Below are positions 1-9,275 of a stretch of 20,804 nt of DNA, piece by piece. The position numbers and the translations under genes were made by a program. Within the stretch, counting starts at the first letter, position 1; each line of letters opens with the position of its first letter. The stretch spans positions 1 through 20,804 of the forward strand of contig NW_004086390.1 of NCBI RefSeq assembly GCF_000220395.1, in the 5' to 3' direction. Below the pieces are notes generated by a model. That model saw only the letters and a program-made list of their open reading frames with translations. It did no database searches and was not told the DNA's origin. The DNA is from Ichthyophthirius multifiliis (Eukaryota > Ciliophora > Oligohymenophorea > Hymenostomatida).

Positions 1-25
1 AATTTAATTAAAAAAAAACTAAAAA

Positions 26-58
<33 letters not shown>

Positions 59-142
59 AAATATATATTTATATATTAATATATTATTATTTTTTATGTT
101 TATTTTAGATATAATAATATAAATATTTATTATAATAAAAAA
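1..142. other. AT-rich upstream flank of histone-fold gene
   Basis: Almost pure A/T, with a (TA)n run at about 34-59. No coding frame is visible. It is the 5' flank of the gene starting at 143 and may hold its promoter, but no motif can be assigned. Confidence 0.6.
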
Positions 143-886
143 ATGTAAAATAAAATAAAGTAAATTTTAGATTAAGAATTCGAAATTAACTATGAAGAAG
201 AATTAATTTAAAAATTAAATGAATTTGCTTCAAGATTCGCAACAGAATTAATATATTAAGTAAATTAAATACCATAAAAACAAAGTAGAAATATAAAAAA
301 AGAAGATGTGATGTTAATTACAAAAAAATTTGTTTTTTTTTTTTTAAACAAAAAATAAAATTTCTTATAATTATAAATAAAAAATTAGATTTGTGAAAGA
401 TCAATTAAAAGGAAGTACTTAAGATATTAATTAAATTTAAAGACTATTTATAAATTAGACTCATAGAAATCTTTTAAATGATATTAAAGATAGAGATTCA
501 AAAGAAAAAGAACCTTTGAAATGTTTTTTATTTTTTTTCAAAAAAAGAATTATTATATTTATTTTTACTAATACATATAAAAAATAGCTTTTGTTCAAAT
601 AAAAAGTTAAAGGCAATTAAATTTATAAAAAAACTCATAACTTGGTGTTGTTAATTTAAATTATTTAGAAATGGAAGAAGTAATATTTTTTTTCTATATT
701 TTTTAATTTTTTTAATTATAATTTATCAATGCAGAAAATGAGAAAAAGAAAAATACCATAGAAAAATAATAAAAAAAATTAATAAATTAGTTGTAAAAAT
801 ACAATAAAAAGTAATAATGTAGTATAAAATAATACTAGTTATTAAAAAATAATGAATTATTAAAATAATAATTAAAAAAAAATTGA
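143..886 (+). CDS. Small histone-fold protein, TAF12/TAF13-like (putative)
   Basis: Model with TAA/TAG as Gln: exons 143-312, 389-522 and 588-886, stop TGA 884-886, 200 aa. A further 63-nt in-phase intron (680-742) is possible and would give 179 aa. Introns GTTAAT...TTAG (76 nt) and GTTTTT...ATAG (65 nt) are phase-consistent. Residues about 14-66 read as a histone fold: a long amphipathic helix (EELIQKLNEFASRFATELIY), a loop with QKQSRNIKKEDV, then a third helix IFVKDQLK. The 'K-E/K-D-V' before helix 3 is typical of TAF and CENP-S type histone folds. The C-terminal part is Gln/Lys/Asn-rich coiled coil (EKQQKKLINQLQKYNKKQQ). By family knowledge such proteins pair with another histone-fold partner in TFIID/SAGA or at kinetochores. 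Which family is inference; TAF12, TAF13 and CENP-S all remain possible. If exon 1 instead ran on to the GT at 322, the frame of exon 2 would not match, which favours the donor at 313. Confidence 0.5.
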
Positions 887-1069
887 AATTGTACTTATTA
901 ATAAGAAATATGAATTATGAAAAGAATAAGAAAAAAATAAATTGTAATATTTAAATTAGATAAAATTGTGTTAAATTTTATATTTATTTTTTTATAAAAT
1001 TTGTAAATATTTTTTTTGATTAAGAAATATTATAATAAATAATAAATTAAATAATTATATATGTGTAAT

Positions 1070-1072
<3 letters not shown>

Positions 1073-1113
<41 letters not shown>
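1073..1113. repeat. (TA)n microsatellite
   Basis: About 20 uninterrupted TA units in intergenic DNA downstream of the histone-fold gene. It is one of many such tracts in the window, nearly all in introns or between genes. Confidence 0.95.
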
Positions 1114-1116
<3 letters not shown>

Positions 1117-2084
1117 ATTTATTTCATATTTAAGATTTTTTTAAAAAAAATTACTTAAAATTTGCCTTTATATTTATGATAATTTAAATAAAAAATATGA
1201 AATTTTTTTTTTTTAGTTAATATTTGTTTTTTATTATTTTTTTTTAAATAAATTTATAATTACTTTTAATTTTTTTTAAATTAATTTTTTATTTTTTTTC
1301 CTAATAATAAATAATAATAAAATGCTGATTGAATTAAATTCAATAATATATTATTTTAAATTATCAAAGATAATTCTTAAAAAATAACTAGATTAAAAGA
1401 TTGTTTATTTTAAATTAATATATGATTATTTTTCGATATTTTTAAAGAAGTTTTATTATAATTCTATATATAATTGTTTTTTTTTATAAATATTATTAAT
1501 TTTTTATAATAAATTATAATTACAATTTAATATTAATGTAATAAAGATAAATATCCTATAGATTTAAATATATACTAAAAATAATATTTCAATATATTAA
1601 TTATATCATTTAAAAATAAAGAATGTTTAATTTATTTTAAATAATTCTTATTTATTTAATATTGTCTATTATTTTAAATCCATAATTTTTTTTATAAGAA
1701 ATAAATAAAATTTAGAATATATTATTTAAGAAATATATAAAAAAATGGAAAATTAACATAATAAATAATTTATAAAAACTTATAATATAATGCATTTTTT
1801 TAATAGAAAATAAAAAACAAAATTTTTTATTATATTATCTAATAAATATTTTTTAAAAAATATATTTTAGTATTTAAAACTTATCAAATATTCACTAAAA
1901 TATAAATAAGATAAACTTTAAAACCTTAAATATATATAATATAATCATTAAGAAAAAATTAATTTAAAAATATTTAATTTATATTAAATGGAATGATTTA
2001 AATAGTAAATAAATTATTAAAATTTTATAAAAAAATGTTGAAATTGTAATATAAAGTAATATTTATCAAACAAACAAACAAAAA

Positions 2085-2600
2085 TATAATAATATGTAAA
2101 TTATAAAAATGAAAAAAAAGTGTAAATAAAAAATAAAAAAAATAAATAAAAGATTGAAATTATTAAAATTTAAAAAATTAAAATAAAAATAAATAATAAA
2201 TAATATGAAAAAATTAAAAAATAAAATATAAATATATTTGTGAGTATTTAAGGTAGCTATTAAAGACTTACAGATAAAAATATGAATAAAGTTTAAAAAT
2301 ATAAAAATTATTAGTTTATATTTTTTAAAAAAAAACAAAAAATTTTAAATAAAGTGAAAGTAATAAATTAAAAAAAATGAAAAATAAATGAAAATTAAAA
2401 ATTAAAAATATAATTTACTATTCTAGTTAAAAAAAAAATTAATTATAGTTAACTTAAAAAAAAATATAAATAAAAAAAAAATTATAAAAATAAAAATAAA
2501 AAAAAAAAGAAAAAAAAAAGGAAAAATGAAAGAAATAAAGAAAATATAAAATAAATTAAAAAAAAAAAATAAAGAAAAAAAAAAAAATTTAATGATATAA
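2085..2600. repeat. A-biased low-complexity block
   Basis: About 500 bases dominated by A, with T, few G and hardly any C on the + strand, including runs of 8-13 A separated by single T or G between 2450 and 2590. Apparent minus-strand frames here are simply poly-Phe/Ile/Leu translations of this bias. It may be a nucleosome-poor spacer; no function can be read. Confidence 0.7.
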
Positions 2601-2700
2601 AATATTATTTTTTAATATTTTTTAAATAAATTAAATATGTATTGATAATTAAAATATGTATAAAATAGTAAATAAAATAAAATATATAGAAAAATAAAGA

Positions 2701-2720
2701 TATATATATATATATATATA
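2701..2720. repeat. (TA)n microsatellite
   Basis: Ten TA units following the A-rich block in the intergenic region. Confidence 0.9.
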
Positions 2721-3142
2721 ATTTACATTAATTTATAATTATAATATTTTTATATTCATTTTATATTTTTACATCATTAATATATATTTGTATAAATTTA
2801 TTTTTTTAAAGCTAAAATTATTTTTAATTTGAAAGATAAATAAAAAAATAATTAAATCATGTCAATTAATAAAAGTCTTATAAATTTTAGTTTTTTAAAA
2901 TATTTTTTGTTATTTATTAGAAACAATTTATTTATTTTTTAAAAAAAAAATTGTATATTTTTTTGTCATAGATTTTATTTTAAATAATATAAAAACGATT
3001 TTAGATTAAATTTATTTAAATATAAACAAAAAAATTAATTTTTTTTCTTTTTTTTATTAATTTTTTAAATATATTTAAGGGAAATAAAATTAAAATTACT
3101 TATATACGTATTTAAATTAACAAATATTTTAAAAAGAAGCAT

Positions 3143-4057
3143 TCAATTTTTAAAAATATTTTTTCTAAAACTTAGTATTGTAAAAGGCTAATTTGTAATA
3201 ATTGATTATACTCCTATATCAAGCAAATCTTTATAGACTCCATAATTTTCTAAAACATCATATCCAAAATAACAACACAATTTCACATTTTTGTTTTGTG
3301 CTTATTTAAACAATTTCCTAGCTTTTTAATTATAAATAAGTAGAGACGAAAAATTGAGTTAATTTCCTTCTTCTAAATTATTAATATCCGGAAATTGTTA
3401 TTGATTAGAAAATAAATAAGCAAATTTAATTTTTTATTCTATATTTAGCTTTATTATAGCTTCTTTAATTAAATCATTAAATTAATGAAAAAAAGACGAA
3501 AAATATACTTAATCTAACATTTAATATTTTTATACAAGTTTTAATGTTTCATAAGGTAAATCTTTTTAATCTCCTTTCATTTCTATATTTATTTTGATTT
3601 TATTTTTACATAATCTAAGTATTTCATCTAAAGTAGGAATTAAATCATTTTTTTCATTTAATGAAATTTTTTTTAATTCTTCAACTGACATTTCCGTAAT
3701 TTATTTTTCTTGTCCATTTGCATCTCTATTTTTAATTTTTTTTTTTAAAAAAAAAAAAAATTTCTTTTTTTTTTTTTTTATTAATTACAAAACTTTTCCT
3801 TAACATCCATGTACGACTACTACTTTGTTATCTTTAGACAACCATATATCTAATTCTACATAGTCTAAGTTCATATCTATTGATCCTTAAAATGAACTTA
3901 TACTGTTATGGGCTTCATGGAGTCCGATTCCTCTATGACCTTCTATATAGAAATATGGGTATCTTTTTTTATAGAAACTATTTTAATTTGGGGTTCTTTT
4001 TATAAAATGTTATCTATATTAAGGAGATTTTCTATATATTATTTTTTTTTAGGGCAT
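3143..4057 (-). CDS. Glycerophosphodiester phosphodiesterase (GDPD) family protein
   Basis: Two exons, 4057-3789 and 3725-3143, give 283 aa; the intron (GTAATT...AATAG, 63 nt) joins phase 2 exactly. Family knowledge: GDPDs hydrolyse glycerophosphodiesters to glycerol-3-phosphate plus an alcohol, within a metal-dependent TIM barrel. Seen: GHRG at residues 40-43 (catalytic His41), VELDIW at 67-72 (metal ligands Glu68, Asp70), VVVVHG with second catalytic His83, LIPTLDEIL, then KINIEMKG (another acidic ligand), and a C-terminal GVQSIITNQP that matches the usual 'GVDGIITD.P' strand. Length fits the catalytic domain alone; there is no signal peptide or membrane segment, so it is probably cytosolic. 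The site usually 'PEN' reads A-H-N, placing His where Glu is normal. The start is the first ATG of the frame, reading MPQKK. The upstream region is shared with the divergent gene at 4433. The TGA stop is followed by T-poor AT-rich DNA. Confidence 0.88.
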
Positions 4058-4432
4058 TTTTTATTATTTTTTTTTTTTTTTTATTTTTTTTTTTTTTATT
4101 TTTTTATTTTTTTTTTTTAGTGTGTGTTTTTTTGATTTTTGTTTATATATTGGGAAAATTATTAATTATGATGTATTTATAATTTTATATGACATATTTT
4201 TATGTCATATGTATATATATTATTTTAAACTTATATATTTTTATATATATTGTTATGATTAATTATTAAATTTATAAAAACAAATATTATTATATATTTT
4301 TAATCTTTATTTTTTTGTTAATATAAATTTATAAAAAGTAATAATAATTTTTTTTTTTATTTTTTTACATTAAATATATAATAGAAATTATTTGCTTTTT
4401 ACAGTTTTATATTATAAACTTGTAACCAAAAA
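4058..4432. promoter_or_regulatory. Divergent intergenic region, GDPD gene / 4433 gene
   Basis: 375 bases between two divergently oriented start codons. The GDPD-proximal part is almost solid T on the + strand (A-rich 5' leader for GDPD) to about 4120; the rest is AT-rich without a frame. A palindromic stretch, ATATGACATA...TATGTCATAT, spans about 4187-4211. It probably holds both promoters, but no known ciliate promoter motif can be assigned. Confidence 0.45.
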
Positions 4433-5089
4433 ATGAAGAATGATTATAATAAAGTACACCCGTATAATAAATAAAAAGATCAAATTTAAATAGAAACATA
4501 AACACATCAAAATAATAATACCACAAACATAAATCAAACATCTTCAAATTCAAATTTAAGTCCTTAAATAATTAACAGTTACGAACTTATAGAAAAATAT
4601 AAAAAATAGTTATTAAATACAATAGAAAATGCTTAATAAATGCGTTTAGTTGAGTTTTTAGGAGGATTAGCTGATATAGAACAAAAAAAATATTTAATTT
4701 AATAATATGGTGTAGTTTGGAAGGAAATAATTAAGTTATTATAGTATACTTAAAGTAAAATTATGGGTATGACATTCGAACAAGATATTATATATCCAGG
4801 AACATAAGAATATATTTCGGATATTATTATAAATAATATTAAAGAGATATATGAAATATACTATAATTTAATATTTTAGTCAAATTTAAGATATTTAGAT
4901 ACTGTTTGTATAACTCATAATTTAAAATATAAATAGATTATTGATTTAATGTTCGATATTAAAAAATGGGAATAAAAAAATATAGAACATATAAAAAAAT
5001 CATAGTTTAAAAAAAAAAAAAAAAACACTAAAAATCAAAAAGGATGTTTTCCATGTTTTAAATATAAAAAAATTTCTTAAAAAAAATGA
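4433..5089 (+). CDS. Hypothetical protein with Cys-rich basic C-terminus
   Basis: A single uninterrupted ciliate-code frame of 218 aa from ATG 4433 to TGA 5087. Not recognised. Residues 1-45 are Asn/Gln/Thr-rich and probably disordered. From about 50 the protein is helical: SYELIEKYKKQLLNTIENAQ, then MRLVEFLGGLADIEQKKYLI, then a region with YPGTQEYISDIIINNIKEIY. The last 30 residues are Lys-rich and contain K-G-C-F-P-C-F-K, a closely spaced Cys pair in basic sequence. That could be a lipidated (palmitoyl) membrane anchor or a metal site; this is inference. No introns and no frame breaks. It is divergent from GDPD and separated from the next gene by 1.1 kb. Confidence 0.8.
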
Positions 5090-5253
5090 AAAAAAATAAA
5101 ATAATATATATATATATATATATATTTATTATTTAATATTCAAAAAAAAAAAAAAATTTCTAAATTTTAAATAAAAAACTTGTTTTATATATTTTTTTCT
5201 AATAAATATAAACAAAAAATAGCTAAAATCTAAAAAGATATAGATATATATAA

Positions 5254-5298
<45 letters not shown>

Positions 5299-6187
5299 TA
5301 TATATAAGATACATAAAAATTAATATTTTTAATGCTTTGTATATGAAAAAATTACTTAATAATTAATATTACTATTTTTTTTTTTTCTCTTTATATATGG
5401 TTTGCTTTTATATTTAATTAAAATCAATGTGTTTTTATTGTATAATTTAAATATAACTTCTTTTTGTTATATTTTTTTTTATATATATAATGAAATTTAA
5501 ATTTATTTAATCATTATTGTGTTTATATTTTATAAAAATATTTTTTTTTTTTTTTTATAAGATATTTGATTATCTTTTCAAGGTTTTCTTTTTCAATATA
5601 TTATTTTATTTTGAAAAAATTATAGTTTATTAAAGGTAAAGGTAATTTTTTTTTAATAATAGAGATCTTATATAATTTTTTATTCTTTAAATATCTTTCA
5701 TAAGGATTTTTTTTTTTTATTATTTGACATATATAATTTTAAAACCATATATGTCTCGTGAAATATATTTAATTTTTGTATACAAATTAGGTTTAATACA
5801 TATTTTATATTAGTAATATTGCTTTTCTATGTATTTTGATTGCTAATTTATTAATTAAGTTGGTTTTGTATATTTTAATGTCGTAAAATTAATTTTGTAT
5901 GACTTTATTTTTTGTTTTTTTACCAAAAGGAATATTTGATTATTCTTATAAACTTTTTTGTTTTTTAAATTTTTTTTGTTTTTTTTGGTTTGGTTTCAAA
6001 TTTTTTATATATATATGTATTTAATATTATCATCCCCCTATATATTTATAATAGGATAATTTTATATATTTTTAATAAAAAAAAATAAAAGTTTATTTAT
6101 TATATATATAATATGTTATTAATTTTTAATAAAAATAAATAATATTAACAAAAATAAATAAAATTAAAATAGAAAAAAAAAAAAAAT
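5090..6187. other. T-rich intergenic region (about 1.1 kb), no gene seen
   Basis: This lies between two + strand genes. It holds (TA)n tracts near 5104-5125 and 5257-5294. From about 5340 to 6010 the + strand is T-rich and C-poor, with more G than C. Six-frame reading with TGA as the only stop gives no protein-like frame. Two small hairpins share the loop TTTGAT (5559-5576 and 5928-5947). A short C-run (CCCCC) occurs near 6034. Confidence 0.6.
5257..5294. repeat. (TA)n microsatellite
   Basis: About 19 TA units; with the neighbouring tract at 5104-5125 it flanks a short AT-rich spacer. The reverse-strand Tyr/Ile frame over it is an artefact of the repeat. Confidence 0.95.
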
Positions 6188-7896
6188 ATGATTAATATAT
6201 AATAAAAAGAACCAGAAACAATTTGGGAAGAATTCTTTTAAGAAAAATATAAACATTAATTTTCGTATTTTCATAAACTCCCTCCATCTGAATTAAAAGA
6301 AATAATAGAAATGTACGAAAAAATATCATTTGAGTAAAAAAAAGAACTAAAAATATATAAAGAAAAGTTTAATTAAATCGCTTAAGAAAGAAATAAGCTA
6401 TTTGATGACTGCGAAGAATATTAATAGTAATTAATTACTATATAAAGTTTATTAAATAAAGAATTATAGAAGAATATGTCCAATAATCCGTAAATAAACA
6501 TATAAAATGCACCTTTATTAAGTGAATTTTTATAATAAATAACTTAAAATATAAAAAATGAATAGAATATTTAGCCTTTATTGAATGATTTGAATGTTAA
6601 TATAGGTATTTTACTGGAAAAAAAAGAAGAAAATAAATAACTATAGGAATAATTGGAATAAGAATAAATATATAGAAGATAACTTTTATGTTTAAATGAG
6701 GAATTGTAGCATGAAATAACTAAATTAACAAAAAAAACAACTAATAATTATAAGAAAAAGAGAAGAAATTTAATAATATGAACGAAATGAAAAATTTGGA
6801 GAAAAAAAATGAAGAATAATTAATAAAAATAAATCATTTAAATAAATAAATTGAAGAATTTAAATACTAAATCGAAGATTTTAATATTTAGAAATAACTA
6901 CTATATGAAGATGCGATTAAATAGAAAAGCATTCAGTAAGAACTTGAAAAAAGGATGGAAAATATACTACTTTAAGGTCAAAAATAAGACAAAAATATTC
7001 ATGAAAAATGCGTTTAGTTTCAAAAAGAATAGGAAGAATAGAATTTATTGAAAAGAAAAGACTTAGAAAATAAAGTTATTTAAGAGAAATTAAAGAATGA
7101 ACAAAAGAGTAAAGAAAAGATTAGATTAGAAGAGAAAAACAAGGAAAAAATAGAGGAAAATTTAAAATTATAAGAATAAATGGAAAAAGATAAATAGTAT
7201 ATATTATATTTATAGAAGAAAAGAAAAAATGAAAAAAATAAAATTAAAGAATTAAAGGAAAGAATTCAAAACCTAAATAAAGCCTTAGTTGATTGTTAAA
7301 ATAAGAACTTTTCAGAAATCGAAAATAAAGACAATAAAATATAAGAATTAGAAAATTAAATATAGATTTTAATAAATAAATAAAATATACTTTAAAAAGA
7401 TATTGTCTTTTAAAATTTAAAAAATGAATATTAAATGCTTTAGGAAAGCTTTTAATAAAAAATAGCTTTTATAGACTAATTAAATTCTTAAATCGAATAA
7501 AAAAATACTTATATTAATACTTTGGAAACTTAAGTGGCAGAAATGTAAGATAAAAGAGAAAAAGCAATCAGCTAAATGAATAATTTGACAGAATAAATTG
7601 AGTATTTAAAGGATAATCATTCAAATTAATATAGTATTTAGACTGTTGATGATTAAAATAATAGTTAAAACAAACATAACAAAAATATAAATAGAGAAAA
7701 AAAAGCTTTAATGATAATCAAAAAAGAACTCGAACTAATCTATAAAGAGTATGTTTTGATAACTTTTAATGCAAAATAATAAGGAAATTTTGAATCAAAT
7801 ATAGTAAATTTGATTAGTTTCGAAAAGAAAATCAATAGTATTAATGAAAAAGTTTAAGATTTTATTGATTATATAAATGATTAAGATGGATAATGA
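6188..7896 (+). CDS. Long coiled-coil protein (unidentified)
   Basis: Starts ATG 6188, stops TGA 7894-7896, about 545-570 aa. Nearly the whole product is heptad-like Glu/Lys/Gln/Leu sequence, for example NKIKELKERIQNLNKAL, ENKDNKIQELENQIQILIN and IAFIDQLNSQIEQKNTYIN. That is the composition of a structural coiled coil (cytoskeletal, basal-body or tethering type); no family motif was recognised. The N-terminal 60 residues (FHKLPPSELKEIIEMYEKI) are less repetitive. The frame from 6188 runs open to a TGA near 6779, while a second frame, open from 6715 to 7896, carries the rest. Two readings join them: a phase-consistent 65-nt intron, 6690-6754 (GTTTAA...TATAAG, with ACTAAT near its 3' end), or one missing A in the A8 run at 6730-6737. 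Sequence on both sides of the run is coiled coil, which slightly favours a missing base. Confidence 0.75.
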
Positions 7897-8017
7897 TAGA
7901 AATAAAAAAACTATTTCAAAAAAAATATAAGAAAATTTTATTTATTTTAACAAATAATTTAATATATATATATTGATATAAATATATATAAATACATATA
8001 TTTATATATGTTTTTAT

Positions 8018-8048
<31 letters not shown>

Positions 8049-8106
8049 ATTTTATATATATATTTAAAGTCTCAATTAAAATACGAAAAACGTAAGTTTC
8101 TATAAT
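7897..8106. other. Convergent intergenic spacer with (TA)n
   Basis: 210 bases between two facing stop codons; mostly TA repeats, including a run at about 8018-8047. It contains both 3' ends; no distinct poly(A) signal stands out in such AT-rich DNA. Confidence 0.6.
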
Positions 8107-8847
8107 TCATTTTAAATAATATTTATCATTAAAATCATTATTTTATATGTTTTCTTTTTAATATTTATTACTTATTGAAGAATTTGAATAGAATATATTT
8201 TCATTGTTATTGATATTTTTATAAATATTATTGTCTTTATTATTATTATTTATTGAATCGATTTTTTTATTTTTTTATTTTTTAATTACTATTCCTTATG
8301 AATTTGGGAAGTTTTTTTAAATATTTAAGCCTGTTAAAATATTGATTCCTAAGAGTCTATGGAAATCATTTTTATCATGAAGCTTTTAATAAATAATCTA
8401 TAGATCTTCATAATCATTTTATTTTAATCTTGGAATTATATGCTTTCTTTTTTTATTCTCACAATTACTTTTAAAAATCTAAGGAATTGTCAAACCCATT
8501 TATTATTCGAATTCTTCCATTCTTCTTAAATTCTAAATTCTTTCTTTTTAATCTTTATTACACTATATTATATTTTATTGTTACGATTAATTATTGTTAT
8601 TATTTTCCTTATTTTAATCTAATTTTGATCTCTATTATATATTAAAGGATTTTGCAATTTGGAGGTTTTATTAAAGCATATTTATGGTATCATTTATTAA
8701 ATCAAATTAATTGTCTAATTATTAAGCAGTGGTATTGTTTAGGGAAGTTTGGATCGTGTTTAATATTTCTATTTACTCTTGGATTAATGTAGAACAGAAA
8801 TGGGCTATTTTTAATTAATCATTTAATTGTTTTTGAAATAATTCCAT
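8107..8847 (-). CDS. Hypothetical Asn/Gln-rich protein with N-terminal coiled coil
   Basis: One continuous ciliate-code frame of 246 aa, ATG at 8847 and TGA at 8109-8107, no intron. Not recognised. Residues 1-72 form a likely helical/coiled-coil segment (MELFQKQLNDQLKIAHFCS, then TLIQEQIEILNTIQ and NTINMLQQNLQIAKSF). An Asn/Gln linker follows, then a more ordered section around residues 110-180 (RRMEEFEQQMGLTIPQIF, HIIPRLKQNDYEDLQIIYQK, FHRLLGINILTGL). The tail is Asn-rich. The 'IP.LK..DYEDLQ.IY..L' helix with an upstream coiled coil is faintly reminiscent of small kinetochore or microtubule adaptor proteins, but the likeness is too weak for a call. It converges with the coiled-coil gene and is followed downstream (its 5' side) by the formin 3' end. 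Confidence 0.78.
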
Positions 8848-9275
8848 GTTTTTAGTTTTTTAGTTTTGTTTTAATTTAGTATTTTTTATAAACCTAAAAA
8901 AAAAAAAAAAGCAAAATAAAAAATTAAAAAAATATTAATATTATTTTTTTAATTTAATTATAATTGTTTTTTTATATATATATATAAATATTAAAAAACA
9001 CATATATATTTAATTAATCAAATTTTTAGGAAATTTAATAATAAAAAAATTTCAAAAATAGTATTTTTATATATATGTATTTAATTAAAATAATAAATCA
9101 TAATTCTTATTATTTATAAATTTTATATTCTCAATTTAAAGAGGGGGTGGGGGGGAAATAAAATAAAATATTATTTATGTTTTCTTTATTAAAAATTATA
9201 TGTATATATATAATGTGTTATAAAACTATACATATATATATATATATATATTATTTAAATAAAAATAATAAAAAT
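8848..9275. other. Intergenic region with an isolated G-rich run
   Basis: 428 bases between the start of the 8847 gene and the formin stop codon (both on the minus strand). It is AT-rich with several TA tracts (9232-9251). The exception is a G5-T-G7 run at 9143-9155, very unusual against the surrounding composition. No coding frame. Confidence 0.6.
9143..9155 (+). other. G5TG7 run in AT-rich spacer
   Basis: Twelve G in 13 bases directly seen, 5'-GGGGGTGGGGGGG. It lies about 120 bases downstream of the formin stop and 300 upstream of the next minus-strand start. It could support G-quadruplex formation (intermolecular, or with long G tracts split), a protein-binding site, or a C-rich element in minus-strand RNA. 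Function unknown. Confidence 0.6.

Larger units (their letters stand above)
887..3142. other. Gene-free AT-rich intergenic region (about 2.25 kb)
   Basis: This lies between two convergent 3' ends (histone-fold gene and GDPD gene). No sustained ciliate-code or standard-code frame has protein-like composition; the open frames present encode only Phe/Ile/Leu or Lys/Asn runs. It contains (TA)n tracts, a short CAAA repeat near 2068-2082, and a strongly A-biased block at about 2085-2600. No tRNA-like, telomeric or transposon end sequence was seen. Confidence 0.6.

Noticed and set aside
2066-2338. Standard-code minus-strand open frame of about 90 codons
   Set aside because: It is a Phe/Ile/Leu/Tyr translation of A-biased low-complexity DNA, with no protein-like composition and no neighbouring signals.
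3594-4120. Two plus-strand open frames in the GDPD region
   Set aside because: They are antisense shadows of the GDPD exons and its T-rich leader; the minus-strand ciliate-code frame carries all family motifs.
6851-7051. Plus-strand standard-code frame inside the coiled-coil gene
   Set aside because: It is out of frame with the Gln/Glu/Lys coiled-coil reading and very Lys/Asn biased; a shadow.
9143-9155. Internal telomeric repeat
   Set aside because: Tetrahymena-type telomeres are repeated GGGGTT; there is only one G5-T-G7 run and no repeat period.
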